Positions 1 to 8,649 of a DNA stretch of 62,099 nucleotides are shown piece by piece. Location: NCBI GenBank assembly GCA_022827835.1, contig JAJEIO010000021.1, forward strand, positions 1 to 62,099, in the 5' to 3' direction. The notes under the pieces were generated by a model. It ran no database searches. It had not been told where the DNA came from and worked only from the letters and a program-made list of their open reading frames with translations. A program made the translations under genes and the position numbers. Numbering within the stretch: the first letter of the stretch is position 1; every line of letters starts with the position of its first letter. Origin of the DNA: Candidatus Latescibacterota bacterium (GTDB lineage: Bacteria > Latescibacterota > UBA2968 > UBA8231).

Positions 1-846
1 ACCTATCGGCACGAGCTAGATCGCGCGTTTGTCGCTTGGCGCTTGGGGCGTGGCGAGCTACAAATTGGCCGCCAAGCTATTGGGTGGGGGCGCGGCGTGC
101 TCTTTGGCGCGGTGGACATTTTCGCGCCGTTTAACCCTTTAGAAAGCGATCGCGAATGGCGGCGCGGGGTCGATGCGCTGCGCGTTTCCGTGCCGCTTGC
201 GGATCGCTTTTCGCTGGATGCGGTAGCAGCCTGCGGCGAGTCCGTTGACGAATCGGTCTTTGTGGGGCGGTTCTACGGCCACAGTGGCGCGCTCGACGGG
301 GAATTGTTGCTGGGGCGTCGCCGCGGCGACCGCTTTGTCGGCACAGCCGCATCCATGTGGATCAGGGGCGCTGAGATGCACGGCGAACTGGCGTCGTTTA
401 AGACGCCTGCTACAGAAGGGGATGAGGTGGTGCTCAAGGCGCTTTTGGGCGGCTCGTACGCGTGGGACACCCAAGGCGGCCTGTTGCTCGTGGGCGAATA
501 TCACTTCTCGGGCTTTGGCGTCAGCGACATTGCCGAGCTAGCTGCGGCTCCTTACCTAGCGCGGCTGATTCAAGGCGATGCACAGATCTTGGGGCGGCAC
601 GCCGGTGCCTTGCAGCTATCGCAGGGAATCATCGGCACCGTGCCGAGGACGCTGGGTTGGCTCTTCTCGCCAGTAGATGGCTCCGGGGTGCTAACGGGCG
701 TGGTGACGTGGATTTACTCCGACGCGCTGACGCTAGCGGCTAGCGCGTACTGGCCTTATGGGGAGAGGCCGAGTGGAGCTACCTTGCGGAGCGAGTACGG
801 CGGGGCGGCAAAGAGCGGGTTGGTGCAGATTAGTTTTTACTATTGA
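1..846 (+). CDS. Outer-membrane beta-barrel-like protein, C-terminal part
   Basis: The frame is open from base 1, so the gene begins upstream of the window; a TTG at 43 is merely the first possible start inside it. At least 281 codons are present. The protein is a run of short alternating polar/hydrophobic strands rich in Gly, Tyr and Trp and ends in QISFYY, the aromatic-terminated last strand expected of barrels inserted by the BAM machinery. An early segment, GRQAIGWGRGVLFGAVDIF, resembles the 'R-Q-x-I-x-W-G-x-G' stretch I associate with porin-like proteins of Gram-negative bacteria. The signal peptide would lie outside the window. Substrate unknown. It converges on the ankyrin gene. Confidence 0.55.
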   Translation, partial: TYRHELDRAFVAWRLGRGELQIGRQAIGWGRGVLFGAVDIFAPFNPLESDREWRRGVDALRVSVPLADRFSLDAVAACGESVDESVFVGRFYGHSGALDGELLLGRRRGDRFVGTAASMWIRGAEMHGELASFKTPATEGDEVVLKALLGGSYAWDTQGGLLLVGEYHFSGFGVSDIAELAAAPYLARLIQGDAQILGRHAGALQLSQGIIGTVPRTLGWLFSPVDGSGVLTGVVTWIYSDALTLAASAYWPYGERPSGATLRSEYGGAAKSGLVQISFYY

Positions 847-882
847 CGTTATAGGCCGGTAACCCTCCCGGTGCGCTAAGCG

Positions 883-2229
883 TCAGGAGCGGCTTTGCAA
901 AAGCGCGGCGATTTCGGCGTGGCCCTGTTGCTCGGCCCAAGCCAGCGGGGCCGTCCATGGCGCACCCGCCAGCGGCTCGACCGAGGCCCCGTGCTCCAAA
1001 AGCAAAGCGGCGAGCTTGGCCAAGCCGTAGCGGCAGGCGTGGCCCAGAGGCGTGGACTGGAGTTCGTCGTCGCGGGTTTCCAAGTCGGCACCATAGTCTA
1101 GGAGCAATTCGGCGAACGGGAGCTTCTCTTCGTCGGCCCAGTGCGACGTCTCGCCGGCCAAGCGATGTAGGAGCGTCATGTTCTTGGCGTCTGTGGCCTT
1201 GGGGTCGGCCCCTTGGGCGAGCATCAGGCGCAGGATTTCGACTTTGTCGGCGTGTTCGTCGCCTTGGCCGTTAGCGTAGCGGCGCATGGCCTGTCCGCGT
1301 CGGCCGCGCAACGGCTGATAAAGCGTCCTGAACGAATCCATGCCCGACATATCGTAGCGGTAACACAGCCGCACCAGGGCGACGTTGCCGCTGAGAGCCG
1401 CGCCCCAGAGGATTTCGCTGGCCAGCTCGGGCTTGAGGTGCATGACTTCGGCGGGCACGGCCATATGCCCGCAGAGCGCGGCGGCGACGGCAAAGCTGTG
1501 GCCACCATAGCTGTAGATCAGGTCGAGAATCTCGTCGTTGTCGTTTTCCATAGCACGTTCGGCGGCTGGACCGCTAGCAAAAACGTAGGCGTTGGGATCG
1601 GCCCCGGCGGCCAAGAGCCGCTGGCAGACCTCGTAGTGATTGCCTTTGGCGGCTCGCCACAGCGGGATGCCGGCGTTGTTATAGATGCCTTCGTCGCCGA
1701 GGTCGAGATCTTCGGGGGCATCTGGGTCAGCCCCGTGGTCGAGGAGTAGGGCTACCATCTCGGCAAAGCCTTTTTCGGCGGCGACGGTTAGCGGATGAGA
1801 CGGGTGGTCGGCGAGGGTTGGATCGGCGGCCAGCAGGGAGCGGGCTTGGTCGAGGTCATTGGCCGCGGCAGCCGCAAAAAGCGCTGGCCCCGGCCCGGTG
1901 GCCGGCTCGGCGGCTGGTTGCCGAGCGAGGAAGTCCTCGATCAGGGCCACGATCTTGGAGTAGCCGCGGTCGCGGGCGTAGGCGAGGGCACTAGTGGCGC
2001 GGCGATTGGGGTACACGCCGCGCCGGGGGTCGGCTCCGGCAACTAAGAGCGCGGCTACTATCTCGGCGTACCCCTCGCGGGCGGCGAAATGAATCGCCAA
2101 CTGGCCGTTTTGGGTGATGGGCTGGCGGGCGAGCAGGGCGTTTTGGGCAAGTATCTCCTCGACTTGGGCTAGATCGCCTGCTTGGGCGGCATCACACAAC
2201 TGTTGCACGGTCAGCGTTTGCTCGGCCAT
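883..2229 (-). CDS. Ankyrin-repeat protein
   Basis: The protein has 448 residues made largely of ankyrin repeats. Recognisable units include LAIHFAAREGYAEIVAALL near residue 45, LTVAAEKGFAEMVALLLDHG near 150, RAAKGNHYEVCQRLLAAGAD near 195, TLLHRLAGETSH near 350 and a final pair around 390-445 (PLGHACRYGLAKLAALLLEH). No signal peptide or membrane segment is visible, so a cytoplasmic protein-binding scaffold is likely. The ATG at 2229 is followed by a normal repeat-leading helix. It stands alone between convergent and divergent neighbours and its partner is unknown. Confidence 0.85.
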   Translation of the reverse strand: MAEQTLTVQQLCDAAQAGDLAQVEEILAQNALLARQPITQNGQLAIHFAAREGYAEIVAALLVAGADPRRGVYPNRRATSALAYARDRGYSKIVALIEDFLARQPAAEPATGPGPALFAAAAANDLDQARSLLAADPTLADHPSHPLTVAAEKGFAEMVALLLDHGADPDAPEDLDLGDEGIYNNAGIPLWRAAKGNHYEVCQRLLAAGADPNAYVFASGPAAERAMENDNDEILDLIYSYGGHSFAVAAALCGHMAVPAEVMHLKPELASEILWGAALSGNVALVRLCYRYDMSGMDSFRTLYQPLRGRRGQAMRRYANGQGDEHADKVEILRLMLAQGADPKATDAKNMTLLHRLAGETSHWADEEKLPFAELLLDYGADLETRDDELQSTPLGHACRYGLAKLAALLLEHGASVEPLAGAPWTAPLAWAEQQGHAEIAALLQSRS

Positions 2230-2320
2230 GGTGCGTTCCTTTCTTTTAAAAGTTTCTGGCGATACTAGTCGGCCGATATAACCGCCGCAAGCGTTTTTTC
2301 CTAGCTAAGCAGAGGTACTG

Positions 2321-3046
2321 ATGTCGATAGTCACCGTCATTGGCCGCGGCCACTCGGGCACGCGCGCCATCGCACACACGCTCTATGCCAGCGGCGTTTT
2401 TATGGGCAGTACGCTCAATCGCTCGGGCGACAAGGTGCCGCCTCATGCGCTCTACGACGCCTGTAGGGTCATGGCCAAATACGTCGAGTGGAAGGGTGGA
2501 TTGGAATGGGATTTTGACGCCTTGCACAGCGCGAAAATCGACCCGGAATTTGAGGATTTGATCGGCGAATATCTGCGAGACATTGCGTCCGACCGCTCGG
2601 AGCACAAGGGTTGGAAGCTGCCGGAGACGACGTTGATTTACCCGTGGATTGTGCGGATGTTTCCCGACATCCACTACATTCACTGGATCCGCGATCCGCG
2701 CGACAGCATTATCGGCGCTCACAAGACCGATGACCTAGGGGATTTCGGCGTCGAGTACGAGCGCACGGACGATGTCCGGCGGCGGCGGGCCATTTCGTGG
2801 AAATACCAATACGAGCTGATGAAGGCCACGCCCAAACCAAAGAAGTGGATGTTGGTGCGGTTTGAGGATTTTGTGCTGAAGCAGGAGGAAGTGTTGCGGG
2901 AGTTAGAGGCGTTTTTGGGGTTTGAGTTGGGCCGGATCGTGGTGCGGCCGGAGTCGCTGGGGCGATGGAAAACGGACCGAGAGCAGCACATGTTTGACTT
3001 TTTTAGGGATGCCATGGACGAAAACGGATACGGAGAGATGCCATGA
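2321..3046 (+). CDS. Sulfotransferase-family protein
   Basis: The 241-residue protein starts with the phosphosulfate-binding loop of PAPS-dependent sulfotransferases, VTVIGRGHSGTRAIA (residues 4-18). Around residue 125 it has a second nucleotide-binding segment, HWIRDPRDSIIGAH, which matches the 3'-phosphate-binding region (R-D-P-R, then S). The rest is the expected alpha/beta fold, with a helix-rich C-terminus (FEDFVLKQEEVLRELEAFLG). Acceptor substrate unknown. The stop codon overlaps the ATG of the next gene by 4 bases (ATGA), so it is translationally coupled to a TIM-barrel protein; a role in modifying or processing a sulfated sugar is a reasonable guess. Confidence 0.75.
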   Translation: MSIVTVIGRGHSGTRAIAHTLYASGVFMGSTLNRSGDKVPPHALYDACRVMAKYVEWKGGLEWDFDALHSAKIDPEFEDLIGEYLRDIASDRSEHKGWKLPETTLIYPWIVRMFPDIHYIHWIRDPRDSIIGAHKTDDLGDFGVEYERTDDVRRRRAISWKYQYELMKATPKPKKWMLVRFEDFVLKQEEVLRELEAFLGFELGRIVVRPESLGRWKTDREQHMFDFFRDAMDENGYGEMP

Positions 3047-3870
3047 AAATCAGCTTTACGACGTTGGGCTGTCCAGACTGGGACTTGGATACCATTTGCC
3101 GCCGAGGCCGCGAATACGGCTACGACGGCGTCGATTTCCGCGGGTTGCAGGAGACGATGGACGTCACCCAGTTGCCGGCCTTCACCAGCGGGGCCGCCCA
3201 GACCCGACGCCAGCTAGCAGACGCTGGCATGGAGGTGTCGGGGATTAGCTCCAGCATCCGGGTCTGCGTGCCGGAGAAGTTAGAGGAGAACGTAGAGGAG
3301 GCGCGGCGCTCGATCCCGGTGGCCAATGCGTTGGGCTGCGGGTCCATCCGAGTTTTTGGCGGCGGCGATTCCAAGACCTATTCCAAGGAGCAGCTAGCCG
3401 ACATCGGGCGGGAGACGATGGAACAGATTCTCGCATTGGATGGTGCCTGCGAGCTCAAGTGGTTTTTTGAGACCCACGACGAGTGGATCAAGTCGGTGGA
3501 GTGCAAGCTGTTGCTCGACCGCATTCCGAACGAGGCGTTCGGCGTGCTCTGGGACATGGGCCATACGGCGCGGGTGGGCGAAGAGTCGCCGGAGCAGACC
3601 TACGAGGCGGTGGGGCCGCGCATAGGCTATACCCACGTCAAAGACGCCGTCTATGATCCCGAGCACGCCGAGGCGATGCGGGACGGTTGGCGCTACGTGC
3701 CGCCGGGCGCGGGCCAGTTGCCCTTAGAAGAGGCGATAGCTCTGCTCAAGGGGCATGGGTACGACGGCTGGATCATGTTTGAGCACGAAAAACGCTGGCA
3801 TCCCGAACTAGCGGAGCCAGAGGAGATTTTCCCGATTTTTCCGACTTGGGTCAGACCGCTGCTCGGTTAG
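3043..3870 (+). CDS. Sugar phosphate isomerase/epimerase-like TIM barrel
   Basis: The 275-residue protein is of the AP-endonuclease-2/xylose-isomerase-like TIM-barrel superfamily. It opens with MKISFTTLGCPDWDLD, then YGYDGVDFRG (strand 2). Metal-site-like acidic and His residues fall in FFETHDEW (about residue 145), VLWDMGHTAR (about 172), YTHVKDA (about 196) and IMFEHEKRWHPEL (about 247). Such proteins isomerise or epimerise sugars and keto-sugars; the substrate cannot be read from the sequence. It overlaps the upstream sulfotransferase by 4 bases and is followed 7 bases later by the DUF1015 gene, so all three probably form one transcript. Confidence 0.8.
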   Translation: MKISFTTLGCPDWDLDTICRRGREYGYDGVDFRGLQETMDVTQLPAFTSGAAQTRRQLADAGMEVSGISSSIRVCVPEKLEENVEEARRSIPVANALGCGSIRVFGGGDSKTYSKEQLADIGRETMEQILALDGACELKWFFETHDEWIKSVECKLLLDRIPNEAFGVLWDMGHTARVGEESPEQTYEAVGPRIGYTHVKDAVYDPEHAEAMRDGWRYVPPGAGQLPLEEAIALLKGHGYDGWIMFEHEKRWHPELAEPEEIFPIFPTWVRPLLG

Positions 3871-3877
3871 TCGGCCC

Positions 3878-5188
3878 ATGCAGCTACACTATCCCGAAAT
3901 CGCTCTGCACGTGCCGACCTTGCTCTTGCCGAGGGCGGATATTCCCCTCGAAACTTGGTCGGTCATTGCCTGTGACCAATACACTTCGCAGCCCGAATAC
4001 TGGGAGGAAGTGCGGCGGATTGTCGGGGACGATCCTTCGACGCTACAGCTAATTTTTCCCGAGGCATACCTCGGGGAGACTTGCCGCGAACAGACCATTG
4101 CCGGCATTAACCAGCGGATGCAGGTGTATCTCAAAAGCGGCGTACTGGTGGAGCAGCGGCCTGGGTTTATGCTGGTGGAGCGCGAGGTGGGACGCGCTGC
4201 GCCGCGCAAGGGGCTAGTCGTCGCCTTGGACTTGGAGCAGTACGACTATCGCGACGGAGCGCAGAAGCTAATCCGCACCACCGAGGGCACGGACCAGAGT
4301 CGGCTGCCCCCGAGGATCCAAGTGCGGGAGCGTGCGCCGCTGGAAACGCCGCACATCATGGTGCTGATTGACGATCCGCAGCAGGCGGTGATTGAGCCGC
4401 TTGGTGAAGAAGACCTGAAGCAAGCCTACGATTTCGAGCTGATGCTGGGAGGAGGTAGGCTTAGAGGCTGGCATATCGACGATGGGGCGTTGATCGACGA
4501 GATCGCAGGGCATATCGCCCGCCTCGCATGCGGCGAGCCGCCGATGATCTACGCGATGGGTGACGGCAATCACTCCTTCGCCACCGCGCGCGCCGTCTGG
4601 GAGCGGCTCAAGGCGGGGGCAGAGGACGAGCGCCAGATAATGAATCACCCGGCGCGCTACGCCTTGGCCGAACTGGTCAATGTCCACGACGAGGGGTTGG
4701 AGTTTGCGCCAATCCATCGTGTGGTTTTTGGCGTAGATGCGGTCGATTTATTGCGGGCGATGGAGACGCACTGCACAGAGTGGGGTTTTAGTCGTCGGAT
4801 CTTCGCGGATCGGGACAGGTGGGAGGCGGCCTGTCAAGAAGCGGCCATCGGCCCGGGGCACCACATTCCCTATATAAGCGGATCCGAGCGCGGCCTGTTG
4901 AGTATTGCCGAGCCTAGCTTACAACTTGAAGTAGCGTCTTTACAGGCCTTTTTGGATTGCTATCTCGACGCGCATCCCCGCGCTCGTCTCGATTATATCC
5001 ACGGCGAGGACGTGCTAGCGCAACTGGCTGCGGAGCCGGACAGCATCGGCTTTTTTCTGCCGACTATGGACAAGCGCGATTTGTTCAAAACGATCGTCAT
5101 CGACGGGGCCACGCCGCGCAAGACGTTCTCGCTGGGCGAGGCTGCGGAGAAGCGGTACTACTTGGAGTGTCGGCGGCTGGTGCCGTGA
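3878..5188 (+). CDS. DUF1015 family protein
   Basis: The 436-residue protein matches DUF1015 by its overall plan: an N-terminal 'PALLLPRADIP...' type opening, an acidic middle, and the hallmark GDGNHSFATARAVWE near residue 227, in which the Asn-His pair is invariant. The biochemical role of the family is not firmly established, so none is assigned here. It starts 7 bases after the TIM-barrel gene and ends 7 bases before the convergent PhyH gene, closing a three-gene plus-strand operon. No signal peptide is seen. Confidence 0.8.
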   Translation: MQLHYPEIALHVPTLLLPRADIPLETWSVIACDQYTSQPEYWEEVRRIVGDDPSTLQLIFPEAYLGETCREQTIAGINQRMQVYLKSGVLVEQRPGFMLVEREVGRAAPRKGLVVALDLEQYDYRDGAQKLIRTTEGTDQSRLPPRIQVRERAPLETPHIMVLIDDPQQAVIEPLGEEDLKQAYDFELMLGGGRLRGWHIDDGALIDEIAGHIARLACGEPPMIYAMGDGNHSFATARAVWERLKAGAEDERQIMNHPARYALAELVNVHDEGLEFAPIHRVVFGVDAVDLLRAMETHCTEWGFSRRIFADRDRWEAACQEAAIGPGHHIPYISGSERGLLSIAEPSLQLEVASLQAFLDCYLDAHPRARLDYIHGEDVLAQLAAEPDSIGFFLPTMDKRDLFKTIVIDGATPRKTFSLGEAAEKRYYLECRRLVP

Positions 5189-5194
5189 GCAACC

Positions 5195-6049
5195 CTACTC
5201 GGAGTAATCGTATTTTCGGTTGCGGCTGATGTAGTCGATCGGGCCATCGACAAATTCCGCTACCGTCTCCAACGCACTATCTGCAAACAACTCTTCTGTC
5301 CCCTTGGGAAACAACAGCGGCTTCTTCGTGTGCCACCAGTGCGCCCAGTGGATCATGGCGATCATCGGGCGGGGCTGGTCGGTGAGGTTGGGCATGCCGC
5401 GATGCCAGAGGCGCATGTCGCGGATCAGCACGCTGCCGGCGGGCACGTTCGGCTGCAGAGGTTTGCACTCGGCGCGGAGGCGTTCTTCGATTGCGGGTGG
5501 CAGCTTGATGTCGCTGTCGTTGAGGGAGCGGGTGGTGTCTAGGTGGGTGCCGGGCCAGAGTTCGGTGCTGCCGTTTGTGGGCGTGGCGTTGACGACGGGC
5601 ACATTGACGACAATGCCGTAGGCTGGCGTCGCCACCGCGAGATTGGGCCAGAGCTGACCGGCGTCAACGTGGAGGGGTTGTTGGGTGGTGTTGGGCAGGC
5701 AGGTGTTGCCGCTGTAGAAAGCGTTTTTGACGCCCTCGCCGAGTACGGCACGAGTTATTTCGACGACGAGGTCGTTGGCCAACACGTCGCGGAAGAGGTA
5801 AGGCGGGAAGGGTGGCGGGTCTTGTTGCAGGTGGCCGTTGTTGAACTGATAGGGGACGTCGTCGAGGGCGAGGATCTCTGCGACGTCGCCGAGCATGCGC
5901 TCGCGCAACAGTTCGATGTGCGTGGGATCAATGGCGCGGTGGAGGACGATGAAGCCATCGTCGTGCAGGGCGGCGACGGCTTGTTGCAGGTGCTCTGGTT
6001 TTAGCTTGCGCGCACTGTGTTCGGCCGCGCTTAATTCCAACTCGACCAT
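5195..6049 (-). CDS. Phytanoyl-CoA dioxygenase-family oxygenase
   Basis: The 284-residue protein is of the PhyH family of Fe(II)/2-oxoglutarate oxygenases. The metal facial triad is visible as His-x-Asp in QPLHVDAGQLWP (about residue 145) and a distal His in RLWHRGMPN (about 230). An AVAALHDDGFIVL opening matches the usual family N-terminus. The frame stays open 151 codons further upstream, but that part only shadows the neighbouring PhyH gene; the ATG at 6049, 5 bases after that gene's stop, is the sensible start. The two PhyH genes are thus co-transcribed. Substrate unknown; small molecules rather than phytanoyl-CoA are usual for bacterial members. Confidence 0.85.
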   Translation of the reverse strand: MVELELSAAEHSARKLKPEHLQQAVAALHDDGFIVLHRAIDPTHIELLRERMLGDVAEILALDDVPYQFNNGHLQQDPPPFPPYLFRDVLANDLVVEITRAVLGEGVKNAFYSGNTCLPNTTQQPLHVDAGQLWPNLAVATPAYGIVVNVPVVNATPTNGSTELWPGTHLDTTRSLNDSDIKLPPAIEERLRAECKPLQPNVPAGSVLIRDMRLWHRGMPNLTDQPRPMIAMIHWAHWWHTKKPLLFPKGTEELFADSALETVAEFVDGPIDYISRNRKYDYSE

Positions 6050-6054
6050 AGCGT

Positions 6055-7044
6055 TCAGGCGCAGGTGGGGTCTTCGAACGGCCAGCGATTGAAGGAGGGC
6101 AAGTTTTTGTCGGACAATTTTTCTCGTGCGTCGTACCACGATTGCGCCCAGGCCTCTGGGTCGCGCAATTCGCTTTGGGGATCTTTGCGGCTGCGGGCGA
6201 CGAAGCCTGGAAAGAGCGGTCGGCCGGTGGGCTGGCCGGTGGGGCTGTAGCGGAGGTCGAAGCTGATTCGCACCTGCTCGCTGACGTTGGGTAGCGACGA
6301 ATGGCAAGTCCGCCGGTGCATGAAGAGCACATCGCCGCGCTTCAGTTCGGCGGTGACGACGCGGTCGAGAGCTAGGTCTTGGTCGCGGATAAAATGGCCG
6401 ACGCCCTTGAGCTGGCAGTGGTGCAACAGGCCGTCGCGATGGCTGCCGGAGACGACTTCGATACAGCCGTGTTCGCGGAAGGCGTTGGTCAGCGGCACCC
6501 ACACGGTGAGCATGTCGGTTTCGTCGGCTTCGGGCAGAACCACGCCGTTGTCCTGATGCCAGGGCGTGGCACCGACGGCGAAGCCAGCGATGCGGCCGTG
6601 GTGGTCCTTGGGGACACCGGGTAAGTACTGCTCGGGCGGTTTGATGCGGATGTGCTGGACGGGGTTGGAGTAGATTTCCGGGCCGATGAGGTTTTCGATG
6701 ATGTCGAGGAGCTTTTCGTTGCGCAGCATTGCGAAGGCAGCGGGACCGACGGCGATGGGCGAGTCCGGGCGGATGCCGCCTTGGGGCAGTGAGATGTCGA
6801 AGTGCTGGGCATAGACTTGGCCCGTTTCGTTGTAGATCTGGCAGAGGCGCTCGTCAAAGCCGAGATCGGCGTACTTGGAGGCGATCTGTCCTGCGGAGAA
6901 AAGCTCGTCGGCGAGTTCGTCGAGGACTTCGTCGTATTCGGCCAAGACGGGATCGATGTCGGCGATGGGGTCGAGGAGGTCTTCGACGAGGACGAAGCCG
7001 TGTTCGCGATATTGGTCGAGTTGGGACGGGGTTAGTTGGGGCAT
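6055..7044 (-). CDS. Phytanoyl-CoA dioxygenase-family oxygenase
   Basis: The 329-residue PhyH-type oxygenase begins MPQLTPSQLDQYREHGFVLV, the typical 'Y-x-x-x-G-F-V-x-V' start. The iron site appears as TPWHQDNG (about residue 182) with a distal His in RTCHSSLPN (about 245); an Arg in VRISFDLRY is placed to hold 2-oxoglutarate. It is the first gene of a two-gene minus-strand unit with another PhyH protein that is only distantly similar, suggesting two different hydroxylation substrates or steps. Confidence 0.87.
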   Translation of the reverse strand: MPQLTPSQLDQYREHGFVLVEDLLDPIADIDPVLAEYDEVLDELADELFSAGQIASKYADLGFDERLCQIYNETGQVYAQHFDISLPQGGIRPDSPIAVGPAAFAMLRNEKLLDIIENLIGPEIYSNPVQHIRIKPPEQYLPGVPKDHHGRIAGFAVGATPWHQDNGVVLPEADETDMLTVWVPLTNAFREHGCIEVVSGSHRDGLLHHCQLKGVGHFIRDQDLALDRVVTAELKRGDVLFMHRRTCHSSLPNVSEQVRISFDLRYSPTGQPTGRPLFPGFVARSRKDPQSELRDPEAWAQSWYDAREKLSDKNLPSFNRWPFEDPTCA

Positions 7045-7200
7045 GGGTTGGATTCCTGTGTGATGTGTCGCCGCGCCCTCGGCGTAGTGGACGCACGAGT
7101 ACGATTAACTTCTCAAACGAATATGATGCACGTTCCACAAGGGGTCAATCAGGATCCGCATTTGGTGGACGGTACTATGGCTTCGTGACAGTTGGAGACT

Positions 7201-8214
7201 TCAGATCCGCGTCCGCCCTTGATAGATGAGAGGATGAACAATCCCAATCTCCTCTATCGCAGCGTTGAGATCGTCCGGGAGTACTCCACGAAGCGCAGCA
7301 GACATATTGAATTCGACTTCTTGGAGATTACTGAAACCAACAACGATGGACTGTTGCTTTTGCTCGGAAAGCATCCAGCGGATACAGAGTTCTGCCATGG
7401 GAATATCAGCGTCCGCATGAATATCAAGGAACCTGAAATAGGACGCCTTGAAAATCTCGTCCATCCAATCGGGAGGACTCTCCCGCCATGCGTTTTGGGG
7501 AACGGCAAGCCAACCTTTCATCAATGGTGCACCGATCACAACGCCTACCTGTAGGTCTTGAGCAGTCGGGAACAGGAATTCAACAGCGTTTCTGAAAATC
7601 GGGTTGAACTGATGCGCTGTCATGACAGAATCAACCTTGATCACTTTCAGGATTCGCGCCAACACGCGTGCATTCTTGGCCGTCAATCCGATAAAACGGG
7701 CCTTGCCGCTACGCTTCGCATCTACGAGGAATTTGACCGCCGGCGCATTGGAGAAGTCGTAGTCTGTGTCATCCTCAATGAGTGCACCCCAATCCCCCGC
7801 ATCTTCATTTTCGGGGAGATCGTCAGTCCACCATTTCATGTAGTCCGCTTCGTGAATCTGAATGATGTCCACGTAATCGGTCTGAAGTCGCTTGAGGGAA
7901 TTCTCGAATTGCTCCATGAGCTGGTCGGCGCTGCGATGACCCTCTAAGCGGTAGCGCTCACGGTTTGTAAATCCCACTTTAGTAGCAAGGATGACCTTGT
8001 CTCGTTTTCCTTTCAAGGCGGCTCCCAGCATCGTTTCATCCCTGCCGTCCCCGTAGTTTGCGGCTGTGTCGAAATAGTTCACGTCGTGGTCAATCGCATA
8101 ATCCACACAACGATTCACACCATCCTGCCCTTGACCTGCCATAAAACCAGAGCCGAGTCCGAGTTCACTGACGTTGAGACCTGTCTTACCTAGTATGCGT
8201 GTTTTCATTGCCAT
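7201..8214 (-). CDS. Aldo/keto reductase
   Basis: The 337-residue NAD(P)H-dependent oxidoreductase of the AKR superfamily shows the catalytic tetrad Asp49, Tyr54 (YFDTAANYGDG), Lys79 (LATKVG) and His121 (IIQIHE). An N-terminal RILGKTGLNVSELGLGSG is classical for the family. The C-terminal cofactor region (QQSIVVGFSNLQEVEFNM) is present, so the protein looks complete. Base composition looks less GC-rich than that of its neighbours, hinting at later acquisition. The gene is monocistronic, with about 155 bases to the PhyH gene downstream and a long upstream gap. Confidence 0.88.
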   Translation of the reverse strand: MAMKTRILGKTGLNVSELGLGSGFMAGQGQDGVNRCVDYAIDHDVNYFDTAANYGDGRDETMLGAALKGKRDKVILATKVGFTNRERYRLEGHRSADQLMEQFENSLKRLQTDYVDIIQIHEADYMKWWTDDLPENEDAGDWGALIEDDTDYDFSNAPAVKFLVDAKRSGKARFIGLTAKNARVLARILKVIKVDSVMTAHQFNPIFRNAVEFLFPTAQDLQVGVVIGAPLMKGWLAVPQNAWRESPPDWMDEIFKASYFRFLDIHADADIPMAELCIRWMLSEQKQQSIVVGFSNLQEVEFNMSAALRGVLPDDLNAAIEEIGIVHPLIYQGRTRI

Positions 8215-8649
8215 TGTTTGTTCTCGTATTGATTCCTCAGCCGCTGTTGGATTTCGCCGCCTGATCTCCTTCGCGATGGGCTCTCGGCACCGGTGAGCCG
8301 TACGGAGGAGTGCGCCCTCAAGTAATCGAACCCTGAAACGAGCACTCTCCTCAGCAGTACTCCAAATGTAATGGATTTCAGTCCTTTAGGCCCTCCCCTG
8401 ATGGATTCTCGAGGCCCTTCCTTCCGAAGTCTCTCCACTCTGGCACGGAATGTGCAATGTCTGTTGATCTGTTCGACTGGAGGAGGCACAACGTGAGACG
8501 CTGGAGGATCTGCGGCCACTTTACTCAGTTGAGCATCTATATCAGTTTTACTAGAATATCAGTTCGTATCCGATGGATCACTCGCTCAATAAGCAGCGTG
8601 CAACAGGTCCACTTAGGCTAACGTTCCTTTACCCTGATTGGAGTCCAAC
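8215..8649. other. Long intergenic region without a convincing gene
   Basis: This is 435 bases between divergent genes. A 104-codon minus frame exists (8205-8519), but its translation is Arg/Ser-rich and low in hydrophobic core, so I do not call it. The only structure I see is an imperfect inverted repeat: GGAGGAGTGC near 8310 pairs with GCACTCTCCTC near 8341. Promoters for both flanking genes should lie here, but I cannot place them securely. Confidence 0.4.

Noticed and set aside
1213..1749. A 178-codon plus-strand frame opposite the ankyrin gene
   Set aside because: Antisense shadow; the ankyrin repeats on the minus strand explain the region.
6050..6502. N-terminal extension of the PhyH gene at 5195-6049
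   Set aside because: The extra 151 codons lie wholly inside the upstream PhyH gene and translate to Pro/Arg-rich sequence typical of a shadow frame.
8205..8519. A 104-codon minus-strand frame and a GAGCCGTACG word resembling the start of a group II intron domain V
   Set aside because: The frame's product is low-complexity Arg/Ser-rich, and the matching second half of domain V (a ...CGGTTC closing arm) is not present nearby.
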